Shown here one piece after another: positions 51,201 through 57,800 of a DNA stretch of 64,000 nt. The DNA comes from Nematopogon swammerdamellus (lineage: Eukaryota > Arthropoda > Insecta > Lepidoptera > Adelidae). The notes beneath the pieces are model-generated. The model had not been told where the DNA came from. It made no database searches and saw only the letters and a program-made list of their open reading frames with translations. The stretch spans positions 12,391,971 through 12,455,970 of the forward strand of contig OX336338.1 in NCBI GenBank assembly GCA_946902875.1, given 5' to 3'. Each line of letters opens with the position of its first letter. Position 1 is the first letter of the stretch. The position numbers and the translations under genes were made by a program.

Positions 51201-54200
51201 CGAATTATGAATAAATATTAAACTTCCACATAGGTATGCGAAGGACAACCTGAGTTTTTCTGGTCATCCTCGAGACACTTCGCATTTCTCGCCTCAATCC
51301 GTTGCATCACAATTTTATAATATTTGCCTATTATAAAACTTCAGTTTGAAATCCTAAATTTTAAAAATTTAAGACTCCTTGAGAAGTTTCACATACTTAG
51401 AATCGTAAACATTGAGCTAAACATCTCAGCATTCTGTCATATTATTTAAAGTAATTTATTCAGTAGGTTAGGTCGGATTAGTTTGGTTAGGTCAGATTGC
51501 ATTAGGTTAAAGGGTACCAAATTAAAATAGCAGATCTTCGATAAGACTAAATTATAGGCCTACCTACCTATACTATAACTATTTGGCCTTTAGCCATTCC
51601 TTATATAAATATCTAACTAATAAATCATAGATTATTCACTTGTCACTTCCGTAAGTCCCAGTAGTTAACATGAAAAAAAAAAATTTCAGAGCGTCACTTC
51701 GTCGAGGGCTCGCTTTCTCGTACTCATTTAAGAACCCACCTCTCGCGAAAATGGGCCACGTGAAAAGCGAGTCACATCAGCCGACGGCGGGTGAGCACGG
51801 CGGCGGGGGCGGCGGCGGCGCCGGCGTCGTCGGAGGGAGCGGTAGCGCAAGCGGCGGAAGCGGGGGAGTGGGCGGCGGGAGCGGCGGGGCCGTAGTGGCC
51901 GCTCAGCTCAAACAGACGACAGCTTCAGGATACTCGAAGCCTTCCACCTCAGCACTACAACCTACACCGGTTAGTACCTACTCGATAGATAGATACTAGA
52001 TTTAAGTTGTCGTTATCACATTCTTTAACGAATATCGACGAGTATTTCATTTATATTATTAAATAGAAAAATAAACTATTAATCGATAAAACCAAATTTT
52101 TTGCCGATATTATTCGTCAACCTTCTTCGTTGTGACGGAATTGGAGTACTCGTACATTTAATATGCAATCCAACTTCTGTCGGTCTGTTTGTTTTACAAG
52201 CTGTTTTCAGTTACATCCACACCTATACCTAACTAACTAACTACAGTAGTATGTGCAATATTGACGATAGTTTATTTTTACTATGTATAACTATACCAGT
52301 TTTAATAAACACTTTGCAGGACGACACGGGCGCAGTTAATCCAGTGTTGGTCCGAACTACGAGTGCCGATAAAAAGACATCCAAACAAATGTCATCCAGG
52401 TGATAACACTCGTATTCAAATTAGGTACCTACCTTCGTAAGTATTACCACTCATATGTGCACTTTACATGTTCACGTCGACATAAGTCATTCCGATGGGC
52501 CACTCTACAACATCATACTGATCCTACTTGAAATAAACGTATGAAGCAAGCTCTCCGTGCCTATGTATTTTCCCCGGTATACTGGCTCCGTTCCTACAAG
52601 AGCTCAGTCAAATGGGCACCTGTCAGGCCCGGCGGAATGCATAGTATTCGCAACCCCCACTAACCGAATTTCCATCCATGTTGGCACTTATGAATGCGTG
52701 GAACGGTGTGAGTGATGTCATATCTCGCTTCATATAAAAATAATAATCAGGAATTATTATTCTTGTTGCATTATAGCAGTTTCTTCACATCGGGAGGATG
52801 GCACGCAAAAACAGAGGGATGACACTCGAGAGGTTGGCGGGGCATGACATTTAGAAGGTACATAAAGGCTTTATTCCTAAGAAACATTCATTTGGGTATT
52901 ATACTTGCTCATTGTAGGTTTAATTTTAAGTTATTGAAAAACATAATTACAGTGTATGATACAGTACCTACGTTGGGGGGTCTTTTCTTCAAAAGAATAG
53001 CCCCACTTCATCTCTCCCCGTGCACGTCGTAAAAGGCGACTAAGGGATGAGGACAAGATGCCGTGCATAAGGGCGACTTGCTAGCCACCTCTCACCTTGG
53101 CACCGTCCTTCCACCGAGTCATGTAGCAGGTGGATCTCCGTGTCTTACTTCCTGCTTGATAGTTGTCTAGTCCTAATACTTTGCTAAACATGGTGGTCGG
53201 TGTTGTGATGTAATTTACAAAAGTACTTGCAGTACAACACCAACTACTCCGCTTACCTCGAATGTCGGGATACATTGTGTAATAGGTATGCATGAAAAAA
53301 AAATCATTCAAAAGATAAAATATTAATAATGTCAACAGGAAATAAGTATTTATAAACTTTAAACAATCTAGTTTAATAAGGGCAGTTCTTCAATTGGGAT
53401 TACTTTATCGGAGAAAGTATACCCCTGAGGGCTAGGTCTAAGGCTAGGTCTAAGGAGATACGTTCAGGTAAAATGCATACTTTATTAAAGAAAGTATGCC
53501 ACGAAAGGCGAAGGCGAAGGCTTCACTATACGTGGAACTAGTAGGTAGTTACAAATTTCCAGTCGATTATCGATATTTCATCAGACCAAGAACATTTTGA
53601 GTAATCTACGAAAACACATTTTACCCCTGTCACTGTCACCCTCTCTCCCCATCATCTTCAATGCGCACATACCTTTGTAGTTACGTCTAAAAATCAAGAT
53701 CTAACTGAACAAACGCTAATGCTGATGATTTACAAGATCATCCCTTAATTTTTCGTACGTACACCATTTAGGGGTGCGTTAGGCTAATTAGTTGAAAAAT
53801 TATTTTGAAGCGAAGCCTTTTAACGCTCGTTTGCGATGGGGACCTAATTCATAAAAAGTGAAACGTCACGAAAGTAAGAACGAAAGTTGCAACGCTCCTC
53901 ATCGAGCATTGGCTGGTGGTGGATCACGATGTAGGAAAGGATACTCTCATTTTGTCTAATTATTAATCTTTTGAAGTCGAACCATCGTATAAGTTGAAAG
54001 AAATATCTCATAGATGGCGCTTTAATACAAAGCTTAAGAAGCTTCGCTTCTGTCGGGTGTCCCACGACATTTCACCTTTTTTTGCATAAATGCAATTATT
54101 TTGGTTTTAGCTGAGCTGGTTTTAGCAAACAAAAAATCAATCTAAATAGCGGAGTCCTGGGCTCAGCTATAAAAATTAAAAAAATAAAATTACTCTTTAG

Positions 54201-54468
54201 TTTTAGTTAGGTACCATTATTCTTAAATAAAAGCTTCGCTTTCACTATGGAAGCTATTTATTATTTTCTCTAATTGCCTAAGTTTGCAATCATCCCGACA
54301 AATCTAGGGAAGCAGAGTAATGGTATTGTGCAATTGTTAATTTACACAATTTGCTTGCTAAGCTTATAGGCACCTATTCAATTACAATAAAAACAACTTT
54401 TTTAAATTATTTTCAGAAGCCGCAAGGACAGCGAATCGGTCAGCCCGTCACGAAAAGAGAACGAGTGA
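24096..54468 (+). CDS. PLEKHG5: PLEKHG5-like Rho guanine-nucleotide exchange factor, 3' 17 exons (5'-incomplete in window)
   Basis: The 17 exons join in phase into 753 codons plus TGA. DH-domain blocks 2 and 3 occupy about residues 1-190; they include ERLFSNIP and the block-3 signature LVKPMQRLTKY. The PH domain spans about residues 225-340: VYEGDLRFKD opens it, DVRAILLTDMLIICKK is the core strand, and WEQKIREAK is the C-terminal helix. RLFSNIP, SIDAYDL, LKAPM and IRPKYMVDRI match PLEKHG5 as I recall it. The family exchanges GDP for GTP on Rho GTPases (RhoA in vertebrates), acting at the cell cortex and junctions. The tail is Ser-rich with a Gly run at residues about 651-684 and is probably disordered. 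DH block 1 and any upstream domains must lie outside the window. The vertebrate C-terminal PDZ ligand is not seen. Introns range from 299 bp to 10.4 kb and are full of repeats. Family assignment is confident; strict orthology to PLEKHG5 rather than PLEKHG6 is inferred. Confidence 0.88.
24310..24675 (-). repeat. GGTTCCGTA-family copy within intron A-B
   Basis: CGCGCACCGAGGTTTTCGTACC, CTTGTATGGGGATC, CTACCTATTACGGTTCAAAAG and a CGG trinucleotide run. It fills most of the intron. Confidence 0.65.
24755..24928 (+). CDS. PLEKHG5: Exon B: DH domain, block 2
   Basis: Acceptor GATTGCAG at 24747-24754, donor GTACCG at 24929. One base completes a Lys codon with exon A; 57 codons and two bases follow. 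It contains FFAFREIFGPYERYV and DYLRSLQGNADF, matching the helices between DH blocks 2 and 3, and ends NWCHRQKTCK. The frame is open upstream of the acceptor, but the phase and the G+C change fix the start. Confidence 0.92.
25015..25645 (-). repeat. Composite GGTTCCGTA-family copies in intron B-C
   Basis: AGTTGGACTCTCGTACC, then CGCGCACGCGCACCGAG, CTTGTATGGGGAC, CTATTACGGTTCAAGAG, a CAGACGGACAG run and GGATACGGAAACC. Confidence 0.65.
25955..26275 (+). mobile_element. CACAACACCGACCACC family, near-full copy
   Basis: AATCGGGATAAGCAGAGTAG, GTTGTGCTGCGAG, CACAACACCGACCACC, CTCGGTGGAAGGACCGTGCC, AAGGTGAGAGGTGGC, TTATCCCTTAGTCGC and GGGGAGAGATACAGTGGGG-like end with CCGACCCCACACGGT. About 320 bp, no domain. 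Other copies at 30870-31190 (+) and 52970-53285 (-). Confidence 0.75.
26280..27480. other. Intron B-C, unique AT-rich sequence
   Basis: No exon seen; phases of exons B and C match directly, so none is required. Confidence 0.5.
27490..27870 (-). repeat. RTE-type LINE/SINE 3' region
   Basis: AGTCAGCATTTAGGTATATGTCCACTGCTGGACATA, then CACACCCCGTTTCCATGTCC and ACGGCCGCCAGTGTAAGAC. A related piece lies at 43545-43745. It stands on the minus strand with the terminal CAGTGGACATA-type end. Confidence 0.6.
28076..28196 (+). CDS. PLEKHG5: Exon C: DH domain, block 3 signature
   Basis: Acceptor TTTCGCAG at 28068-28075, donor GTGCGT at 28197. The first base completes an Arg codon; 40 codons follow. LADILVKPMQRLTKYSLIL is the most conserved DH motif and forms part of the GTPase-binding surface. 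The exon ends in phase 0 after LMAM and is followed by the largest intron (10,380 bp), which holds both satellite arrays. Confidence 0.95.
28198..28680. other. Start of the 10.4-kb intron, unique sequence
   Basis: AT-rich, nothing recognised. Confidence 0.5.
28690..28785 (-). repeat. Single 68-bp satellite monomer remnant
   Basis: GGTTTATCGTTTACCTGAACGCAGCTCGGCCTTCGG and following CTTACTTTCTTATTTCGAGCGAAGCC, one unit of the family that forms the arrays at 31230 and 36278. Confidence 0.75.
28790..30295. other. Intron C-D, AT-rich sequence
   Basis: No exon or recognised repeat beyond a short AGACAGACAGCCAGACAG stretch near 29128. Confidence 0.5.
30300..30840 (+). repeat. Interspersed repeat with TATG microsatellite
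   Basis: GGAAAAATGGATCTGG-type head, a pure TATG run at 30491-30530, then CTCATAACTTCTAAACTACTTATC and GGCGCCCTCTAGATG. The tetranucleotide is likely polymorphic. Confidence 0.6.
30870..31195 (+). mobile_element. CACAACACCGACCACC family, near-full copy
   Basis: Same modules in the same order as 25955-26275, including GACATGCATGGGGAGAGATGC and CCCCACACGGTA. It directly precedes satellite array 1. Confidence 0.75.
31230..31920 (+). repeat. Satellite array 1, left (sense) half
   Basis: About ten head-to-tail 68-bp monomers. The shared words GAGGCCGAAGGCCGAGCTGC begin at 31334-, 31402-, 31470-, 31538-, 31606- and 31674-type positions, exactly 68 apart. Each has GTTCAGGAAGA, AAACCTTCTCGAAG and AAGTAAGTAACTAAGG. 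It is entered by ATATTATAAACGCGAAAG, a common lepidopteran element start. Confidence 0.92.
31930..33400 (-). repeat. Satellite array 1, right (inverted) half with trimer higher-order units
   Basis: About twenty monomers in the opposite orientation (CTCGGCCTTCGGCCTCGCC). Monomer variants recur in threes: the marker CTTAAAGATGG is at 32464, 32667, 32871 and 33074 (steps of 203-204), then 33211 (one monomer missing). The open reading frames through this array are an artefact of the repeat period. Confidence 0.9.
32219..32326. mobile_element. 108-bp insert in satellite array 1 with 8-bp duplication
   Basis: GTCTTCGA is present on both sides (32211-32218 and 32327-32334). The next higher-order copy, at about 32530-32545, lacks the insert and keeps a single GTCTTCGA. 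The insert has no similarity to the satellite. It is open in both directions for its whole length but shows no domain I recognise. Confidence 0.75.
33525..33921. mobile_element. 397-bp near-perfect palindrome (foldback element)
   Basis: Arms of 190 nt each (33525-33714 and 33732-33921) are reverse complements with one mismatch that I found (GTTGTTC against GTTATTC in the same sense), around a 17-nt centre. Outer end AAAACCCGACTACTG, inner GTCGTATGCCAC. No coding. Its near-identity implies a recent origin or gene conversion. Confidence 0.92.
34210..34810 (-). pseudogene. LINE polymerase C-terminus with internal tandem duplication
   Basis: Minus-strand frame: HSYGTRAVGKLLAIPRHRG, CFKYAASRCWNDLPP and GVFKVNVKRYLL, a typical C-terminal region of CR1/Jockey-like LINEs. 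A 122-bp segment (from CTGACAGCCAAGATAG) is tandemly duplicated at 34521-34642 and 34643-34764. Followed on the left by AT-rich 3' UTR to about 33960. Truncated. Confidence 0.7.
34845..35062 (+). mobile_element. Short non-autonomous element with GAGCGGGCGGAGCCGCGGGC end
   Basis: Starts near TATAATAAAAGCC, has CCGCTTATAACTCGAGAACC and ACTGAACCGATTTT, ends GCCGCGGGCACAGCTTG. This layout is shared by many lepidopteran elements that end near CTAG. Ends uncertain. Confidence 0.5.
35063..36275. other. Intron C-D, AT-rich sequence
   Basis: No exon. 35815-36110 holds another diverged element-like stretch (AAAACCACTGAACGGAATTAG). Confidence 0.45.
36278..37480 (+). repeat. Satellite array 2, left (sense) half with dimer higher-order units
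   Basis: Monomers as in array 1, but alternating between a GCTGCGTTCAGGAAGAAG form and a GCTACGTTCTGATAAA form. The second form recurs at about 36620, 36755, 36890 and 37025 (135-bp steps), then 37220. Preceded at 36278-36306 by CTCCGCGGCTTCGCTCGCGTG, the reverse of the element end found at the right side. Confidence 0.9.
37490..38075 (-). repeat. Satellite array 2, right (inverted) half and element end
   Basis: Monomers with CTCGGCCTTCGGCCTCGCC orientation. The array ends in ATACGAATTTCACGCGAGCGAAGCCGCGGGC at 38034-38065, forming with 36278-36306 a pair of inverted ends around the whole array. A degenerate internal copy of that end lies at 37617-37650. Confidence 0.88.
38205..38340 (-). repeat. 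LINE 3' coding end fragment
   Basis: GAGCCACCCATAAGGTGTCC...GCGAATGCCATGTCGGCC, the reverse of the family at 10862-11020 and the same orientation as 63735-64000. It sits 240 bp before exon D. Confidence 0.65.
38577..38684 (+). CDS. PLEKHG5: Exon D: DH domain, C-terminal helix
   Basis: Acceptor GAACCCAG at 38569-38576, donor GTGAGT at 38685. It has exactly 36 codons in phase 0 at both ends, so skipping would keep frame but remove the final DH helix. The sequence LNRTIRQKEEMEKMDKL followed by SIDAYDL matches the end of the PLEKHG5 DH domain. It contains a short run of charged residues with coiled-coil character. Confidence 0.93.
38930..39090 (+). repeat. GGTTCCGTA-family fragment in intron D-E
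   Basis: GGAAGCCTATTACTAAGCC, TCTGTCTGTCAGT tract, GTAATAGGTAGCC, as at 12740-12830. Confidence 0.6.
39123..39272 (+). CDS. PLEKHG5: Exon E: DH-PH linker and first PH strands
   Basis: Acceptor TGTGATCAG ending at 39122, donor GTTGGT (weak after GT) at 39273. Fifty codons, phase 0 at both ends. It includes VNLKAPMVG (DH-PH linker) and RTLVYEGDLRFKD (the first PH beta strands), ending KEQK. The acceptor has an interrupted pyrimidine tract. Confidence 0.92.
39274..40620. other. Intron E-F, mostly unique sequence
   Basis: No additional exon is required by phase and none is seen. Confidence 0.5.
40640..40840 (+). repeat. Satellite-family remnant in intron E-F
   Basis: AAGTAAGTCAGGGCGAGGCC...AGTTGCGTTCAGGTAAG at 40775-40830 and a more degraded unit before it. 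Sense orientation, opposite to 37490-38030, so the two could pair across exons D and E. Confidence 0.65.
41244..41335 (+). CDS. PLEKHG5: Exon F: PH domain core strands
   Basis: Acceptor TTGTTTTAG ending at 41243, donor GTATGA at 41336. Thirty codons plus two bases: IDVRAILLTDMLIICKK is the hydrophobic beta-strand pair of the PH fold, followed by FPLKLI. It ends in the middle of an Arg codon completed by exon G. Confidence 0.92.
41410..41605 (-). mobile_element. SINE body/tail copy (5'-truncated)
   Basis: ACATCATCTACAACATCCGC, GTCAGTGCTTCCC, CTACACTGAAGTGGACGG, TAGCCGTTTCGACCGACC, GTGGTACCAAGCCGGG. Same family as 5159-5495 without the head. It starts 75 bp after exon F. Confidence 0.72.
41606..43200. 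other. Intron F-G, AT-rich sequence
   Basis: Contains a short GC-rich stretch at 41640-41760 with AGCGCTACACTACAGCTCTC, resembling 48290-48340 (CAGCGCTGCAGCGCTCTC), probably two ends of one more element family. No exon. Confidence 0.45.
43230..43398 (+). CDS. PLEKHG5: Exon G: PH domain, middle
   Basis: Acceptor TTGTTGCAG ending at 43229, donor GTGCGT at 43399. The first base completes Arg, then 56 codons: PKYMVDRIMH corresponds to the IRPPLLVDKIVC region of vertebrate PLEKHG5, followed by SSIICVVLDEVGSAYTCFSL (late PH strands). The loop SEPSKDSGSNSMK is Ser-rich. Ends in phase 0. Confidence 0.92.
43545..43745 (-). repeat. RTE-type LINE/SINE 3' region fragment
   Basis: ACTACTGGACATACGCCTC, CATTTGGTCTTCCCACACCC and ACGGCCGCCAGTATAGGAC, parallel to 27490-27870. 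It starts 147 bp after exon G. Confidence 0.55.
44150..44266 (+). CDS. PLEKHG5: Exon H: PH domain terminal helix
   Basis: Acceptor GAAACAG ending at 44149, donor GTCAGT at 44267. Thirty-nine codons in phase 0. IWEQKIREAK supplies the nearly invariant Trp of the PH C-terminal helix. The remainder is acidic (DISDLDMDNAE) and leaves the folded domain. Confidence 0.92.
44645..45000 (+). mobile_element. CCGACGAAAAAAG repeat, second copy
   Basis: Same modules as 19270-19720 (GGCTGTGGCATCGTAGCTCCCAAACGG, GCTGGTTTAATCGG, TTTCCGTTTACTTACGG, CCGCTAAGTAAA). It lacks one arm of the terminal hairpin. Confidence 0.65.
45120..45422 (+). repeat. 9117-type element, 3' part
   Basis: CCTTGCTTCTTACCAAATTTCATGATTCTAGG...CCTGAGAAAAAACGGTC...GGTACGGAACCCT, corresponding to the second internal section and terminus of the element at 9117-10005. 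Confidence 0.7.
45690..45840 (+). repeat. Minimal inverted satellite pair with element end
   Basis: One sense monomer (GGGCGAGGCCGAAGGCCGAGCTGGG) is followed at once by an inverted piece (CCCAGCTCGGCC), and then by TTTCACGCGATCGAAGGCGCGGGCAACAGCTAG. This is a one-unit version of arrays 1 and 2, 14 bp before exon I. Confidence 0.7.
45854..45992 (+). CDS. PLEKHG5: Exon I: post-PH charged region
   Basis: Acceptor TTGATTAG ending at 45853, donor GTATGA at 45993. Forty-six codons plus one base. SVEREARERVATMLHRN is a probable amphipathic helix, followed by STEYDYSFASIHTDSFE. No domain recognised. Phase and base composition support it as coding. The preceding 150 bp of intron carry a satellite-family remnant (45690-45840). 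Confidence 0.88.
46292..46406 (+). CDS. PLEKHG5: Exon J: Ser/His-rich tail segment
   Basis: Acceptor TTGTCAG ending at 46291, donor GTTCCA at 46407. Two bases complete Gly, 37 codons follow, then two bases of a Ser codon. HQQHRHMMKRAS and SSRNSRLSSF are basic and Ser-rich, resembling kinase-site-containing disordered tail. Only 299 bp of intron precede it. Confidence 0.87.
46816..46913 (+). CDS. PLEKHG5: Exon K: tail segment
   Basis: Acceptor TTTTATTACAG ending at 46815, donor GTATGT at 46914. One base completes Ser; 32 codons follow, then one base. EPVSVGKYSFRCGSSVEHL and IVPQNPDD are seen. No domain recognised. Phase matches both neighbours. Confidence 0.87.
46914..47450. other. Intron K-L, first part
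   Basis: A CGCATGCGCGCACACGTGCGCGC patch at about 47086-47108 can form a hairpin. Otherwise unremarkable. Confidence 0.45.
47454..48093. mobile_element. 640-bp terminal-inverted-repeat element
   Basis: Left end ATATTTGATAGGGT..ATAAATGAGCCTTACT and right end AGTAAGGCTCATTTAT..ACCCTATCAAATAT are inverted copies, with a 14-nt perfect outer part and a few extra bases inside. An internal 39-nt palindrome sits at 47515-47553 (TGCTTATTTTGGCTGCCAC around one central A). No transposase frame; non-autonomous DNA element. Confidence 0.8.
48487..48554 (+). CDS. PLEKHG5: Exon L: short tail exon
   Basis: Acceptor TTTTCAG ending at 48486, donor GTGAGT at 48555. Two bases complete Glu, then 22 codons (TRSITVNVITESESD...). 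Too short to judge alone; phase agreement on both sides and strong splice sites support it. The preceding intron carries a 640-bp inverted-repeat element (47454-48093). Confidence 0.84.
49021..49175 (+). CDS. PLEKHG5: Exon M: Pro/Ser-rich tail exon
   Basis: Acceptor GATACGACAG ending at 49020 (pyrimidine-poor), donor GTGAGC at 49176. Fifty-one codons plus two bases. Includes PPYPSIPTAARSAS, a His pair and LVHSLPDLTVDP. GC-rich compared with its introns. No domain recognised. Confidence 0.86.
49305..49385 (-). repeat. SINE body fragment
   Basis: CATGTCATACTAGTGCTTTCC...CCGGCTACACTGAACTGAATGGAAAG, a short diverged piece of the family at 5159-5495. Confidence 0.5.
49592..49771 (+). CDS. PLEKHG5: Exon N: Ser/Pro-rich tail exon
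   Basis: Acceptor TAATACGCAG ending at 49591, donor GTTAGT at 49772. One base completes Thr, 59 codons, then two bases. Contains ISIKTPSTASVSPQT and SYPPPSPTR, several SP/TP sites typical of proline-directed phosphorylation, within disordered sequence. Confidence 0.87.
49800..51660. other. Intron N-O
   Basis: AT-rich, no exon needed or seen. TCTATCTAATC words at 49822-49890 are mildly repetitive. Confidence 0.5.
51690..51969 (+). CDS. PLEKHG5: Exon O: basic patch plus polyglycine tail exon
   Basis: Acceptor AAATTTCAG ending at 51689, donor GTTAGT at 51970. One base completes Arg; 93 codons follow in phase 0 at the end. It starts with ASLRRGLAFSYSFKN, a basic-aromatic stretch, then a Gly/Ser run encoded by GGC/GGA/AGC codons at about 51795-51885. 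The run is much richer in GC than anything nearby and is expected to vary in length between species. Confidence 0.86.
52320..52399 (+). CDS. PLEKHG5: Exon P: 80-nt penultimate exon
   Basis: Acceptor ACTTTGCAG ending at 52319, donor GTGATA at 52400. Twenty-six codons plus two bases, DDTGAVNPVLVRTTSADKK then SKQMSS. Its length is not a multiple of three, so inclusion decides the frame of the last exon. If the donor were unused, the frame would stop at a TGA at 52401-52403. Confidence 0.75.
52610..52745 (+). repeat. LINE 3' coding end fragment in intron P-Q
   Basis: GGCACCTGTCAGGCCCGGCGG...ATTCGCAACCCCC...ATGTCATATCTCGCTTCATATAAAAA, degraded copy of the 10862-11020 family. Confidence 0.6.
52965..53285 (-). 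mobile_element. CACAACACCGACCACC family, reverse copy
   Basis: GAATAGCCCCACTTCATCTCTCCC, GTCGTAAAAGGCGACTAAGGG, CCACCTCTCACCTTGGCACC, TGGTGGTCGGTGTTG. Reverse orientation of 25955-26275, in the last intron. Confidence 0.75.
53420..53550 (+). repeat. Degraded satellite-family remnant
   Basis: CGTTCAGGTAAAATGC, AAGAAAGTATGCC and GGCGAAGGCGAAGGC recall the 68-bp monomer but are strongly diverged. Confidence 0.35.
54417..54468 (+). CDS. PLEKHG5: Exon Q: terminal coding exon with stop
   Basis: Acceptor AATTATTTTCAG ending at 54416. One base completes Arg, then 16 codons (SRKDSESVSPSRKENE) and TGA at 54466-54468. The short Ser/Arg/Lys sequence with RKDS resembles phosphorylated tails. The +1 frame is also open here, to 54572, and would be used if exon P were skipped. 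GTAAGC occurs just after the stop, so a 3' UTR intron is possible. Confidence 0.72.
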
Positions 54469-54800
54469 CTGTAAGCTTCAGCGGCAGTATCGTTGAACGG
54501 CCAAGTTATTTTCTGTCAATTTCTCCAATGACAATTGCCTGTAGGGTTTTGGGGTACAACTTAAGGCCGTAAGGTTAGAATTTGATGTGTTTAAGGGTAG
54601 GAAGTTCTTCCATTTCGTATCGGATGAAATATTTTGCCTTCTGTAGCCTACCCGCGTCTAGGTGTACCATACCACTGACGCAATGGAGGCGCGCACGCTG
54701 TCACGTCCCTTTTGGTTTGATATATTTCTATATTCTGTGAATTAACAGTAGAAAAAACCGGGACCATCATGGTTTAATAGGAATAAATAAACCAAAATTA
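54469..54800 (+). other. Presumed 3' UTR with poly(A) signal
   Basis: Sequence after the stop codon has no continuing frame in the main isoform. An AATAAA at 54782-54787 (in GAATAAATAAACC) is the first good polyadenylation signal. The end is inferred. Confidence 0.5.
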
Positions 54801-57800
54801 ATTCCCATTAATTTTATCTAATTTTACCTTACCCTAATTTTTATTTTATTTGATTTTTCATATTCGAAAGATTGACATAATAAAAATAAATCCTCATCAG
54901 TTATTCGGATAAGACATAGTGTGTAGGTATATTACAACATGTAGTAGACTAATAGATAGCGACTAGTTTGGCTAGCTACATCTTGAACACAATAACCTTG
55001 AGCGAATGCATGGAAAAATCATACGTATATCTATAGACAAATGAAACATTATTGAAAAAGTCATATTTTAATTACTTATTAAGATATAGAGGAAAATCTG
55101 AAAAAATTAATCACACACATTTTTCATTGTGATTTCTCTAAAGTCAGACTCTCCCTATAATTTTCCTTTAATATTTTCTTTATAAGCAAGATTTTTTTTC
55201 TGCACTTCATAAATAACTACTTATCTAAAATGTTCGTAGCTAAGGGGAGTCAAGGCCATTAGGGGTCAAGGTAAAGTTAGGTAACCTAGTCGCGATACAC
55301 GTTATATTTTCGATAAACAATATCTTATCCTATTAACAAGAGGATATAACCTCCTTAGGTCGGATCTTGAACGTTCTATCTTATTCTAGTTACATATCTT
55401 TAATTATCTTTCTCGAATGGAACCTTAAATGCACGTAAATTTATTGGCTTAGCGAGAAATTATCCTCAACGCCCATAAGAACATCTTGAAAGAATAATAA
55501 AGTAGCTACCGAATAATCAAGGGTTCAATTCGATTTTGGTTTATCTTAAAATGTTATTTATGAACATTTTAAAATGTATAGGACCCCGTCACAAAATGCT
55601 GAAAAGGGACCATTATGGGATCAATCTGTCGTATCGGTCTGTCGGTCACACGTGGATGAAGTAAAATATAATAACCATATTTTGATGGGGTACCTATAAG
55701 ATAAAACTTCAGAAAAAATTTCAAATTTTTTGAATGTTTTAACAATAAAAATGTATTAATATATAATATATGAATTCTAAATATATAAAATGTGTATAAA
55801 TATGTGCATATCACTTTCAAAATTATGTATCTTGGAATGTGATACGTACCTAGATAAAAAAAATTGTATTCGGAAAAAAATACAATTAAAAGTTCATAAA
55901 ATGACATGTCCTCTTAACATAATTAAGGTACTCGTAGGTACGGTTCGATAATATAATTTTTAGAATACACAGGTGGGTTTTTACGATGAGATTTTTATGA
56001 GAGATAAGATTCAGAATAATGCCCTTTGGAACATATCATAAGATAAACATTTCTTTTAAAATGTGACCAACTCTTTACATAAATACATACATACATAACG
56101 TTATGCCTGTTTTCCAGTGGGGTAGGCAGAGATAAAGGATTCCCAACCTATTACTGCAATTTTAAAATTATAGTCAAGAAACCAAAAATCAATGCAAGAA
56201 ACTAAATAAAAGTGCTACGAAAATTTATATTTCTATCGGTTAGCATCCCTCTCTTAGACCTCATCTCGAAACTCACCTGTACATATTGTATAATATTATT
56301 AAGGCGACGACGGAACACTTGGAATAACTATTCTTCACACTAGCCCGTTTTTATTGTGAGCAAATTCTACGTAAAATAGTTACTTACAGTTCTAAATTTG
56401 TTTTAATGAATGACCCCCCCTCTCACGAACCAATTTCTCACTACAGGTTAGATTAATGTACTTAACTATTACCTGCTGCCTACATAGTGATCCTTTCGTT
56501 GCAATAACTTTGAGTACCTGGGTATAAGTGCTACCTACTCGTACATCTCTTTATATTATGTAAATGTAAATTTGTATAAAATAATTTCTTTCTGGGATGT
56601 AAATAGTGATGGAAAGGAAAGTTAACAAAGGATATTAAGTACGTTATTGAAGTTTTTTGGAAGTTAATATTTGTTTATTTAAAATGGAACAACCTTCAAT
56701 AATCAATAATCACTTAAAGTTAAGTGTGTTGATTAAATGCACTTGGCATTCACGATAGACTTGGCAGCTACATAGAAATTAATAGTAAAATTGCATTGTG
56801 GCAAACTAGGTAGGTAATAATAAGATTAATGATGTAGGTAAAGACAAAAAGGTAGGTGCAACGTAAATCATATTATATATATAAACTAAAGTAACAATAT
56901 ATACCTAATTGTTTTGTTTTACATAGAACAATTCGTACAATGCGATTTCAGTTGACAAAATGTATTAATATGTGCGATTACTAAACAAAAATAATTTACC
57001 TACTCTTAAATTATAAAACCAAATAAATTTTACCAAAGATATGTGATTGCCTACCCAATGTTAAACTAATATATAAAAAAAAATAATGATATAAAAATAT
57101 AATATAATATAAAAAAATGCATTAAAAATTAGTTTTACTGCGCATGCATTTTACTTTACCTTATTATCATGTATGTACATGCTTTAATTCATTTAAAATA
57201 ACATATTTGTACCTACCTATTTATTTTAGTGTTTTACTTACAGATAGATAGGTACCTATAACATTTTTATTATCCTGTATGGGTAGCTGAGTCAGAGGGG
57301 CCAGAGTACATGATTCGACAATCCAATTGCGGCCATCTTTCGCCCTATACGCACTAAATAATTATTGTGGTACCAACCCAGTCGGCTACAATTTGAGACT
57401 TCCACCTAAATACCTAAAGGGTAAGGAATTGAACCGATACCGAACGGTGATGCAGCTTGTATGCACGCAAGCATATGCATTTTTCAATCTGGAAAAATAT
57501 CATCGGTACACGTGTGGACATGAGGTTTATACATTACAGCCTAAACTGGATGGCCATGCTTTATTTTTATTTTATTTGCAAATGCTTATCAAATTTATCT
57601 TATACTTGTACTGAAATTGTCCGATTATAAGTACCTACTATTCGTGTTTTCCTGAATAAATCTAAAATATATAATTCAATTTATATCGTATAACGTAATG
57701 GAAATTAATAAGGATAAGTAGAATGTGTATTTTATGTCTATGTTCGTATATATATTAAGGTATGTAGATATATAGGTATGTATATAGGTAGGAAAGGCGA

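Noticed and set aside
55569..55907. 112-codon minus-strand frame rich in Tyr, Phe, Ile and Leu
   Set aside because: The composition is what AT-rich random DNA gives; no membrane-protein family recognised.
57327..57614. 95-codon plus-strand frame downstream of the RhoGEF
   Set aside because: No recognised domain or splice context, and its beginning overlaps a repeat-like GTGGTACCAACCC word.
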